Part shown: positions 1 to 6,827 of the stretch, piece by piece
Numbering within the stretch: the first letter of the stretch is position 1
Layout: every line of letters starts with the position of its first letter
Origin: RFSX01 sp964495785
GTDB taxonomy: Bacteria > Bacteroidota > Bacteroidia > Chitinophagales > Saprospiraceae
Reading direction: 5' to 3'
Assembly (NCBI GenBank): GCA_964495785.1
Contig: CAZBXL010000088.1
Location: 1-12,555 of the forward strand
DNA: 12,555 nucleotides
Notes under the pieces: generated by a model
Databases searched by the model: none
The model's input: the letters and a program-made list of their open reading frames with translations, nothing else
What the model was told of the DNA's origin: nothing
Translations under genes and position numbers: made by a program

Positions 1-1328
1 TCTATGATATTATTAAATGCATGAGTGTCTTCATCTACTAAGAATAGAAGTTCGTCTTTAAGCTGCTGCCCTTGATGTGCATAGTCTGAGAAGAACTCCC
101 ACTTATCATCCCAGCCTCTCTTGACAGAAGATAGATTAGCCACCATAGTACCTAGTGCTGCTCCTAACGCTCCAGCATATGCGGCGATACTTCCACCCCC
201 AGGTGCTGGACTTTCAGATGCTGTCTCATCAGCAAATTGTCTCACAGTAGTATGGACCAGTGGACGATCACTTTCATCTTCTAATAGATATTCTATAATC
301 TTAGACTTAGGGTCAAATGGTCCTAATTCGTCTAAGCCCAATGACTTGATAGCAATATGGATTATCTCTGATTCAGAGATGCCTATTGATTTGCCTTGTT
401 TCTTAAGGAAGTGCTGTCCGGCATCTATCATTACCTTTTTAGGCACAAGCCCTACAAGTTCAGATCCCGTTACTCTGATGCCTCTGTTTAGAGCACTTGT
501 ACAAGTGGCTTCAAAAGCTTGATGAAGGCTTGTCACTTTTATGTCTGTGATATTCATAGATATCTGAGCGACTTTATATTCATCTATATACCAGCCTATC
601 GCTTTGACTGACTTCAGTGTACCTGGGACTCTCAGAGGATCTCCTGAGGCATCCCTCAGTATCGTCCCTGTGATAGGGTGGCCTTCTCTCTTGACACGAC
701 CCTTCTCTCTTATATCAAATGCGATTGAATTGGCTTTTCTGACGGAAGTCGTGTTGAGATTGACATTATATGCAATCAAGAAGTCACGTGCACCGATAGC
801 GGTTGTTCCTGCTTTGACATGTTGTTCTGCAGGACCATAATCTGGTTTCCACTGAGGTTCTTTTATTTTGGTACCGAAACCTTCATACTCACCTGCTCTA
901 ATATTAGCAAGGTTTTTCCTTTCTTCATTTTTGGCTGCAGATTCATATAGATATACTGGAATATTGAGATTTTCGCCCACCCGTTGAGCCAATTTTTCGG
1001 CGTAGACGACAGTTTCTTCCATCGTGATATTAGAGATGGGTATGAGTGGACATACATCAGTAGCTCCCATACGTGGATGCTCCCCTTTATGCTGACTCAT
1101 ATCGATAAGTTCTGAGGCTTTCTTAATAGCCAGATATGCTGCTTCTATCACATCTTCAGGTTCTCCTACAAATGTAACGACGGTCCTATTCGTAGCGACC
1201 CCAGGATCTACATCTAATAATTTGACACCTTTAACCGTTTCTATTTCGTCGGTGATAGATTTAATTAACTTCGTATTAGCACCTTCACTAAAATTAGGTA
1301 CACATTCGATTAATTGTTTTGCTGACAT
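1..1328 (-). CDS. ftcD: Formiminotransferase-cyclodeaminase, C-terminal part outside the window
   Basis: I translated this open frame from ATG 1326-1328 to the left edge: 442 codons without a stop. It begins MSAKQLIECVPNFSEG, typical of the formiminotransferase N-terminal domain. His84, in HKGEHPRMGATDVCP, aligns with the catalytic His82 of mammalian FTCD. The second formiminotransferase subdomain follows (GLVPKK near residue 300, LGPFDPKS near 340). From about residue 360 the cyclodeaminase domain begins, with SPAPGGGSIAAYAGALG near 372-388; only its first 80 or so residues are inside the window. The family enzyme moves the formimino group of formiminoglutamate to tetrahydrofolate and then releases ammonia to give methenyl-tetrahydrofolate, the last stage of one histidine-degradation route. 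It is cytoplasmic. The bifunctional form is about 540-570 residues, so roughly 100 should lie beyond the edge. It is divergent from the next gene; no other hut gene is visible. The family assignment is very secure. Confidence 0.95.
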   Translation of the reverse strand, partial: MSAKQLIECVPNFSEGANTKLIKSITDEIETVKGVKLLDVDPGVATNRTVVTFVGEPEDVIEAAYLAIKKASELIDMSQHKGEHPRMGATDVCPLIPISNITMEETVVYAEKLAQRVGENLNIPVYLYESAAKNEERKNLANIRAGEYEGFGTKIKEPQWKPDYGPAEQHVKAGTTAIGARDFLIAYNVNLNTTSVRKANSIAFDIREKGRVKREGHPITGTILRDASGDPLRVPGTLKSVKAIGWYIDEYKVAQISMNITDIKVTSLHQAFEATCTSALNRGIRVTGSELVGLVPKKVMIDAGQHFLKKQGKSIGISESEIIHIAIKSLGLDELGPFDPKSKIIEYLLEDESDRPLVHTTVRQFADETASESPAPGGGSIAAYAGALGAALGTMVANLSSVKRGWDDKWEFFSDYAHQGQQLKDELLFLVDEDTHAFNNII

Positions 1329-1419
1329 ATTATTCTTGAATTTAAAGTAAAAGTATACGTATTTTTATCCAAGCTCCTAAGTAGAGCAATTTTTTTTTGA
1401 AAAGCTTATAATCCACCCT

Positions 1420-2859
1420 TTGTATAGAAAGATCACATACTTAATTCTTATCTTATTTACTTACAGTATCACTGTATTTGCGCAAGAAGTGGCGATATCA
1501 GATGAGTTGAGTATACGTAACTATTTCTCTTACGAACTCGTAGGACAGATAGATGATAGAATACTGGTCTACCGTGATAAGGGCTTCGTTAAGGAAATGG
1601 ATGTCTACAATTCAGAATTAGAACATACCCAGTTTTCAGAATTTATTTTCGAAAAGAAAAAAACAGATGTCTATACAATAGTAGGTCAGGACACTGCATT
1701 TCAGATGATCTATGGATATTTAGATAATGATTCTCTTGTTATTCGGATGCGAGAATATGATAAAGTTGTGAGATTGATAGACAGCACAACTTTAACTAAG
1801 ATTCATAAAAAGGAGATAAAAAGAAGATTTAATTATGCGTGGTCAGATAATAAGTCTAAGGTATTACTTACTTCTATCACAGGTGATAATCTTGTCCGCT
1901 TTATAGTCTATGATTGTAGACTCAAAAGAATCACTTGGCAGCAAACGATTTTATTTGAGTATACGAATTATAGAGACTTTGAGAAATTTCATATTACTGA
2001 CATTGGAAATATCTTTTTGCAAATCAGAGATGATGGCGTCGAGAATGAAAGGTTATCGTACATCTTAATTAATCCGTTCATTAATAAGCAATTTGACTTC
2101 CAGTTAGACATGAACGGACGTAGCTATAATGATGTCTATTTTACATTCGATAATAAAAATCGAAATGTAGTTGTTACAGGTACTTATTCTGAAAAAAGAG
2201 GCAAGGAAATTAAAGGCATGTTTTTTTATAAAAAGAACATCAATGAATTAGAAACTCTTGATGTGCCATCTTTTTTGGAATTCGGATCTAACTTAGGAGA
2301 AGAAATACTACAAGGTAAAAAGCGAAATCGAAAACGTGTCTTTGATGATCTGGAGATACAAAACATCATATTGAGAAATGATGGAGGTGCTTTAGTAGTA
2401 TGTGAGATAACTAAAGATTATTCTAGAAGAAGTCCTTACAATACAAACTATACGACCCGAGATGCGAGATATTCAGGATACTCAAGACGAGGGTGGGTAG
2501 ATTATTATAATGAGGATATAGTTGTTCTGAATATTAACCCAGATATAGAATTTGACTGGACCAAAGTCTTATACAAAAAGCAATTCTCACAGGATGATGA
2601 TGCTGTTTTTTCTTCCTTCTTTGTGATGAAGACACCTTCACGCTTGAGATTTATCTATAATGATGATATCAGAAAGAACAGCACTGTAAGTGAATATCTT
2701 ATGGATCCTACTGGCCGGATAGCACGTAACAGTTTGTTAAGTACAAAGTATCAGGATATGAAATTACGCTTTGGCGATGCTGTACAATTGAGTGCAAACT
2801 CAATACTTGTACCAAGCGAAAAAAGCTACGATTTGAACCTCGTTAAAATTACGTACTAA
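1420..2859 (+). CDS. Secreted protein of unknown function, TTG start
   Basis: I do not recognise a named family. The 479-residue product starts with a clear signal peptide: basic MYRK, a hydrophobic stretch to about residue 20, and a likely cleavage after VFA (residue 21) before QE, a common pattern in Bacteroidota exported proteins. The start is TTG at 1420-1422. The frame has no ATG before it back to the stop at 1378-1380, and the next Met would remove the signal peptide. The mature part alternates short hydrophobic strands with charged turns (for example DDRILVYRD near 45-53), which suggests an all-beta or propeller-like fold, but this is inference. Residues 334-363 form a Tyr/Arg/Asn-rich loop before DIVVLNINPDIEFDWTK. 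No lipobox, membrane segment or sorting domain is visible, so it is probably periplasmic or outer-surface soluble. It stands alone, divergent from ftcD and convergent with the S24 repressor. Confidence 0.85.
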   Translation: MYRKITYLILILFTYSITVFAQEVAISDELSIRNYFSYELVGQIDDRILVYRDKGFVKEMDVYNSELEHTQFSEFIFEKKKTDVYTIVGQDTAFQMIYGYLDNDSLVIRMREYDKVVRLIDSTTLTKIHKKEIKRRFNYAWSDNKSKVLLTSITGDNLVRFIVYDCRLKRITWQQTILFEYTNYRDFEKFHITDIGNIFLQIRDDGVENERLSYILINPFINKQFDFQLDMNGRSYNDVYFTFDNKNRNVVVTGTYSEKRGKEIKGMFFYKKNINELETLDVPSFLEFGSNLGEEILQGKKRNRKRVFDDLEIQNIILRNDGGALVVCEITKDYSRRSPYNTNYTTRDARYSGYSRRGWVDYYNEDIVVLNINPDIEFDWTKVLYKKQFSQDDDAVFSSFFVMKTPSRLRFIYNDDIRKNSTVSEYLMDPTGRIARNSLLSTKYQDMKLRFGDAVQLSANSILVPSEKSYDLNLVKITY

Positions 2860-2878
2860 GATGACTGCTTAGGTTTTT
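2856..2878 (+). terminator. Weak candidate terminator after the secreted-protein gene
   Basis: CTAAG (2856-2860), overlapping the TAA stop, can pair with CTTAG (2868-2872) across a 7-base loop. A run of five T (2874-2878) follows. The stem is only five pairs with two or three G-C pairs, so it is marginal. The position, in a 17-base gap between converging genes, is right for a terminator. Confidence 0.3.
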
Positions 2879-3629
2879 AGTTCAACCTTTCATGTAAGTC
2901 ACTTACCTTCTTATGTATATCATTAATTTGAGCTTCTACTTTAAGGTCTAATTCTTTGGGCTCATCGGAGAAACTAACATGAGCATAATACTGCCAGATC
3001 TCATCTACATCAGCATAATCTAATTTGTAAGGTAGATAAAGATTGTTATCTGAAACTAATATAAGTCGTCGATTCTTGGCATCAACTTTGACTCGCTTGT
3101 AGACCATGCCTTCCCTATTACTTATGACTATATAAGTCTTGTCATCTTTTATGTCTTGTATATTCTCGACATATGAGCATATGATAACAGACCCTGATTC
3201 TACAGGGAGCATAGAATCTCCTTGAATCTCAAAAGCCCTATAAGTACCTTTGGGAATATTAGGTAAGGAAATCTTAGGAAGGTCCATAATGTACTCAGGG
3301 TTTTGGTAAGAGTCAAGATATCCTGCTTCTGCTTTAGAATCGACTAACTCGATATTGCTGTCATTATCTCTGTCTACACTTATTGCAAGTATACGTAGGT
3401 CTTTATTTCTCATGACCTCGTAGTCATTATGACTTATGTTTTGTGCAACAAGTGTATCTATTTTTACATCAAAATACTCTGCCATTTTTATAAGCATAGA
3501 GATATTGGGCTCCGTTTTTTCGCGTTCATAATCGCCTAAAGTTGTTCTTGGTATTTGTAATACCTCAGATAGGTCTTGCTGCGAGAGCTTGTTCTTCTTT
3601 CTTAGATACTTGAGGTTTATGCCTAACAT
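2877..3629 (-). CDS. XRE-family repressor with S24 (LexA-like) self-cleavage domain
   Basis: A 250-residue transcription regulator. Residues 4-60 are a helix-turn-helix of the XRE/Cro type (LRKKNKLSQQDLSEVLQIP, then TTLGDYEREKTEPN). Residues about 100-215 are an S24 peptidase-like domain. The expected chemistry is complete: Ala102-Gly103 in EAGYLD is the likely cleavage bond, Ser139 in GDSM is the nucleophile, and Lys178 in VYKRV is the general base. The spacings (37 and 39 residues) are close to those of LexA (35 and 37). In this family, RecA filaments on single-stranded DNA stimulate self-cleavage and so lift repression; that it happens here is inferred. Residues 225-250 are an extra charged, possibly coiled-coil tail. 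It is the last gene of a minus-strand run behind the SRAP gene, 106 bases away. It could be the SOS master regulator or a local one. A prophage repressor is also possible, but no phage genes are seen nearby. Confidence 0.93.
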   Translation of the reverse strand: MLGINLKYLRKKNKLSQQDLSEVLQIPRTTLGDYEREKTEPNISMLIKMAEYFDVKIDTLVAQNISHNDYEVMRNKDLRILAISVDRDNDSNIELVDSKAEAGYLDSYQNPEYIMDLPKISLPNIPKGTYRAFEIQGDSMLPVESGSVIICSYVENIQDIKDDKTYIVISNREGMVYKRVKVDAKNRRLILVSDNNLYLPYKLDYADVDEIWQYYAHVSFSDEPKELDLKVEAQINDIHKKVSDLHERLN

Positions 3630-3638
3630 GTTGAATCT

Positions 3639-3667
3639 ATTATATCCGAAAGATACAACATTGTCGA
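3639..3667 (-). promoter_or_regulatory. Possible promoter for the S24 repressor gene
   Basis: Read on the minus strand, TCGACA (3662-3667) and TATAAT (3639-3644) are 17 bases apart, resembling a classical -35/-10 pair about 10 bases from the start codon. Within it, TATCTTTC (3648-3655) matches the Bacteroidota -7 element TAnnTTTG except for the last base. Which of the two, if either, is used cannot be told. The -35-like box overlaps one arm of the candidate operator, which would suit autorepression. Confidence 0.25.
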
Positions 3668-3717
3668 TTAATTCGCTATAAAAAAGATGAAAATATCGAC
3701 ATATTGGCCTTGGTCGA
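3662..3717. promoter_or_regulatory. Candidate operator: three GTCGA half-sites
   Basis: TGTCGAT (3662-3668) and its exact inverse ATCGACA (3695-3701) lie 33 bases apart, close to three helical turns. A further GTCGA core lies at 3713-3717, inverted relative to the middle one with starts 17 bases apart. All three are in the 106-base spacer upstream of the S24 repressor gene, where a self-regulating repressor would bind. I found no TGTCGAT in the spacers upstream of the SRAP gene or uvrA, so any regulon role is open. Confidence 0.35.
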
Positions 3718-3735
3718 GAGGTTTTCTAAATTATC

Positions 3736-4434
3736 TTAAAATAAACTCAGCTGTGTCTCTCTATCGTCGTCTAATAGGCTTTTGTCATTATTACCTACGT
3801 AGTTTACTTTGTCAGATACTTTCTTAGCTGTCATTACACTACTCTCGTAGGGTTTGATCATCTCTAATAGTTGCTCGGGTGATAGGTCATTAGATAGCCA
3901 TAAGGCTTCTTGCTCTGGAGTAAGAATAGCTGGCATACGATCATGAATATCAGCCATTATGTTATTAGGTTCTTGAGTAATGACGGTATATGAGTATACG
4001 GCATTTCCATTAGGTGCTATCCACTTATCCCATAAACCTGCTATGGCAAATAATTTTTGATTTATTAGAGAGATATGATAAGCTTGTTTGCCCTTTACAG
4101 TTTTTTGCCACTCATAGAAACCGTCGGCGGGAATAAGACAACGTCTTTCTTTCACAGCAGATTTAAATGATTTTTTTTCGAGAAGAGTTTCCTTTCTGGC
4201 ATTGATCATTTTATATCCGACTTTCATGTCTGATGCCCATGATGGAATCAATCCCCATCGCATAGCTTTGAAGTGATCTCTATCAAGATTAGTTATGATA
4301 GGTAGTATGTGTGATGGAGCAACATTATAATTAGGTAATGGATTATATTGCTCTAATTCATCAGAATAGAAAGTAGATTGAAATCTTTGTTCGAGTTCTT
4401 TTTCTGTCTTAGTTAATGATGATCTGCCACACAT
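3736..4434 (-). CDS. SRAP-family protein (YedK/HMCES type), abasic-site crosslinker
   Basis: A 232-residue protein of the SOS-response-associated peptidase family. All key positions are present: Cys2 in MCGR (exposed after removal of Met, it bonds covalently to abasic sites in single-stranded DNA), Asn37 in YNVAPS, NARKET at 78-83, Glu108 in DGFYEWQ, and His164 in IHDRMP. Known members (E. coli YedK, human HMCES) shield abasic sites at forks as a DNA-protein crosslink. The start is fixed by the need for Cys2; another ATG five bases upstream is out of frame. The last five residues, QLSLF, match the sliding-clamp-binding consensus QL(S/D)LF and sit on a charged, probably flexible tail (about 215-232). 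The gene lies between a SPOR-domain gene (67 bases upstream) and the S24 repressor gene (106 bases downstream), consistent with damage-linked control, although no GTCGA site is seen directly before it. Confidence 0.95.
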   Translation of the reverse strand: MCGRSSLTKTEKELEQRFQSTFYSDELEQYNPLPNYNVAPSHILPIITNLDRDHFKAMRWGLIPSWASDMKVGYKMINARKETLLEKKSFKSAVKERRCLIPADGFYEWQKTVKGKQAYHISLINQKLFAIAGLWDKWIAPNGNAVYSYTVITQEPNNIMADIHDRMPAILTPEQEALWLSNDLSPEQLLEMIKPYESSVMTAKKVSDKVNYVGNNDKSLLDDDRETQLSLF

Positions 4435-4484
4435 ACCATTGTGATATTAATAGATGTAAAACTATCTAAGACTTATAAGTATAT

Positions 4485-4492
4485 CAAATGTA
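4485..4492 (-). promoter_or_regulatory. Bacteroidota -7 element for the SRAP gene
   Basis: The minus strand reads TACATTTG here, a full match to TAnnTTTG, about 50 bases upstream of the SRAP start codon. No convincing -33 TTG lies at the usual distance upstream. It suggests the SRAP gene has its own promoter besides any read-through from the SPOR gene. Confidence 0.4.
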
Positions 4493-4513
4493 AAAGAAGA
4501 CTTAGCTTCTTTT
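4492..4513 (-). terminator. Stem-loop over the SPOR-gene stop codon
   Basis: AAAAGAAG (4492-4499) and CTTCTTTT (4506-4513) form a perfect eight-pair stem with a six-base loop that contains part of the SPOR stop codon (4502-4504). On the minus strand the 3' arm is itself U-rich, so this may end or dampen transcription before the SRAP gene. The stem has only two G-C pairs. The T-run directly after it is better placed for the plus strand, where no gene needs it. Confidence 0.3.
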
Positions 4514-5062
4514 TTTGACGTAGCAATCTATGCCTTTAGCTTTGAGATTACTAGAAGATTCTAATGCTTCGCCGTAATCAGAATATCTTGACGCTATCAC
4601 TGTATGATATTGAGAATTATCAAAAATAGCTACTTCGGCATTCGCAAATCCTAAGTTGCTTAGTTTACTTCTCATCTCATTAGCATTGGATTGGACGAGA
4701 TAGTTTCCTGCTATTAGCATGTATTGTCCTGAGGATACAGATTGTGTATATCTTTTTGGTGGAGGCGTGTCTTCTATTATTTCTTCTTCGATGATTTCTT
4801 CTACGACTTCTTCTTCTGGCTCGTATTCTTCTACCTTTTCATCACCATCAGAATATCCAATATCCTCATCTTCAAAAAGTTCTTCTGATGCATCAGAAAT
4901 GACTTCTCCGGTATCTTCGATAAGATCTTCCGTTCCAGTTGCAATTGCATCTACTGCATTACTTGCAGAATTATTGCCACATGACTTTAATACAGTACTG
5001 AACCATATATATATGACAATAAGGACTATAATCCAGCTAATGATTTTAAATAATTTTCCCAT
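4502..5062 (-). CDS. Single-pass membrane protein with acidic linker and SPOR domain
   Basis: A 186-residue protein in three parts. Residues 7-25 are a membrane helix after a short basic start (MGKLFK), so the rest is probably periplasmic. Residues about 45-102 are a low-complexity linker very rich in Glu and Asp (for example EEYEPEEEVVEEIIEEE, 78-94), ending in TPPPKR. Residues about 113-184 look like a SPOR domain, with GQYMLIAGNYLVQSNANEM, HTVIASRYSDYGEAL and KGIDCYVKK in the usual order. SPOR domains bind peptidoglycan stripped of stem peptides and often target proteins to the division site; this protein has no enzymatic domain. Its neighbours do not clearly explain it: it heads the minus-strand run with the SRAP and repressor genes, but a shared function is not evident. 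It is divergent from the glutamate-synthase-like gene with a 126-base spacer. The SPOR call rests on pattern recognition. Confidence 0.82.
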   Translation of the reverse strand: MGKLFKIISWIIVLIVIYIWFSTVLKSCGNNSASNAVDAIATGTEDLIEDTGEVISDASEELFEDEDIGYSDGDEKVEEYEPEEEVVEEIIEEEIIEDTPPPKRYTQSVSSGQYMLIAGNYLVQSNANEMRSKLSNLGFANAEVAIFDNSQYHTVIASRYSDYGEALESSSNLKAKGIDCYVKKRS

Positions 5063-5188
5063 TCTATTTTAAATATATTATAAAAATAGTTAATATTTAA
5101 TAAATAGTTGATGTTACTTAGCCTTTTCAATATTTATAGAGTGTTAATATCAATACTGTTTTTTATATAGCATCTAAATTACTTATAC

Positions 5189-6811
5189 ATGAGAAAATTA
5201 TTCTTAGTCCTATCTATTGTAACCCTTGTTATAGTTGCAGTCCTTTCTTTTGTTTTTAGTTATAAAATTCTATGGATACTTGCGATTATTCTGCCTTTGT
5301 TGCTTATAGGTTTTATCGATATTTTTCAGAAGAAGCAAGCTCTGCGTAGAAATTTTCCTCTCCTTGGAAGAACGAGATATTTAGCTGAATGGCTGAGGCC
5401 TAAGGTCTATCAGTATTTTGTAGAGCCAGATACTGACGGAAGACCTTTTTCAAGATTAGATAGGAACATTGTCTATCAACGTGCAAAAGCAGTCAACGAC
5501 ACGACGCCATTTGGTACTCAATTAAAAGTATATGACGAAGGATATGAATGGATGAATCATAGTATTGCAGCATTAGATTCTCATAATCTTGAATCTCACC
5601 CAAGAGTGAAGATAGGTGGAAAGAATTGTACTCAACCTTACAGTGCTAGTGTATTTAATGTAAGTGCTATGAGTTTTGGATCATTAAGTAAGAATGCAGT
5701 ATTAGCATTAAATGGTGGCGCTGCAATAGGAAACTTTGCTCATAACACGGGAGAGGGAGGTATCTCACCATATCATAAAGAGTTAGGTGGAGATCTGATA
5801 TATCAAATAGGGACAGGTTATTTTGGTTGTCGGTCTGAGGACGGAAATTTTGATCCAGAATTATTTAGATCAGCTACTGCTCCCAGCAATATAAAGATGA
5901 TAGAAATTAAATTGTCTCAAGGAGCTAAGCCAGGACATGGTGGTATACTGCCCGCAAAAAAAGTCACACCAGAAATAGCAGAGATAAGAAATATTAAACC
6001 TTATAAGGCTGTACATTCCCCTCCTTATCATAAAGCATTCAATACACCGATAGGATTGCTCAAGTTTATAAAACAATGTCAAGAATTGTCAGGAGGCAAA
6101 CCTGTTGGGTTCAAATTATGTGTTGGTCATAAGAGCGAGTTTCTGGCTATATGCAAGTCTATGATTGATACAGGAATCAGACCTGACTTTATCAGTGTAG
6201 ACGGCGGAGAAGGTGGTACTGGAGCAGCACCATTAGAATTTAGTAATTCTGTGGGAGTACCAGGTAGGGAAGGATTAGCTTTTGTATATGATGCTCTTGT
6301 GGGTTTTGATCTAAAGAAAGAAATTGCATTAATCTATTCTGGAAAAGTTCTTTCGGGTTTTGATATATATAAAGCGATATCATTGGGTGCAGATATTACT
6401 TACAGTGCCAGAGCAATGATGATGGCAGTAGGATGTATTCAAGCATTAGAATGTAATCACAATACCTGCCCTACAGGTGTCGCTACACAAGATCCAGAAT
6501 TAGTTAAAGGTCTCGATGTCAGTGACAAAAAAGTAAGAGTTGCTAACTACCATCGTGAGACGGTTAAGTCATTCGTAGAGCTGATGGCAGCATCAGGCTT
6601 GGATCATTTAGATAAAATTAATAGGGAACATGTCTTCCAACGCATCGACCAACACTTAAGTAAGTCTCTTGCTGAAACATATCCGTACATACCTGAAGGG
6701 TGCCTGCTAAACTCAGATTCTACACCCAGAAAGTGGAAGAAATATATGGCTCAAGCTGACCCACATAGTTTTGTACCGAAGTTTCAAGAGGTGTTTGTTG
6801 AGGAGGATTAA
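5189..6811 (+). CDS. Membrane-anchored FMN-binding glutamate-synthase-domain protein
   Basis: A 540-residue protein. Two membrane helices (about 4-24 and 28-46) anchor it, and the following basic stretch (QKKQALRR) suggests a cytoplasmic body. Residues about 150-480 match the FMN-binding synthase domain of glutamate synthase: SAMSFGSLS (159-167), GEGGISPYH (188-196), QGAKPGHGG (244-252), SVDGGEGGTGAAP (336-348), then Cys416, Cys422 and Cys427 with CPTGVATQD. The cysteines have the C-x5-C-x4-C spacing of the 3Fe-4S ligands in GltB. In GltB this domain turns 2-oxoglutarate and ammonia into glutamate, with ammonia channelled from a glutaminase domain. Here the glutaminase and GXGXG domains are absent and no small subunit is adjacent, so the substrate, ammonia source and electron donor are unknown. 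Such short, membrane-linked members are widespread and poorly characterised. The gene is single, with its stop 16 bases from the converging mutase gene. Confidence 0.92.
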   Translation: MRKLFLVLSIVTLVIVAVLSFVFSYKILWILAIILPLLLIGFIDIFQKKQALRRNFPLLGRTRYLAEWLRPKVYQYFVEPDTDGRPFSRLDRNIVYQRAKAVNDTTPFGTQLKVYDEGYEWMNHSIAALDSHNLESHPRVKIGGKNCTQPYSASVFNVSAMSFGSLSKNAVLALNGGAAIGNFAHNTGEGGISPYHKELGGDLIYQIGTGYFGCRSEDGNFDPELFRSATAPSNIKMIEIKLSQGAKPGHGGILPAKKVTPEIAEIRNIKPYKAVHSPPYHKAFNTPIGLLKFIKQCQELSGGKPVGFKLCVGHKSEFLAICKSMIDTGIRPDFISVDGGEGGTGAAPLEFSNSVGVPGREGLAFVYDALVGFDLKKEIALIYSGKVLSGFDIYKAISLGADITYSARAMMMAVGCIQALECNHNTCPTGVATQDPELVKGLDVSDKKVRVANYHRETVKSFVELMAASGLDHLDKINREHVFQRIDQHLSKSLAETYPYIPEGCLLNSDSTPRKWKKYMAQADPHSFVPKFQEVFVEED

Positions 6812-6827
6812 TTAATTTATATTTCTA

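Noticed and set aside
121..840. Plus-strand open frames at 121-522 and 604-840
   Set aside because: They are antisense to the well-conserved ftcD coding region and resemble no protein family; shadows.
1373..1399. GCTC...GAGC followed by a T run, terminator-like on the plus strand
   Set aside because: The stem has four pairs and lies between divergent genes where no plus-strand transcript would need to end.
2877..3629. Prophage origin for the S24 repressor
   Set aside because: No integrase, structural or lysis genes are nearby, and the neighbours are housekeeping or repair genes.
4719..5072. Plus-strand Ser-rich frame opposite the SPOR gene
   Set aside because: The serine runs are only the antisense of the Glu/Asp-rich linker codons.
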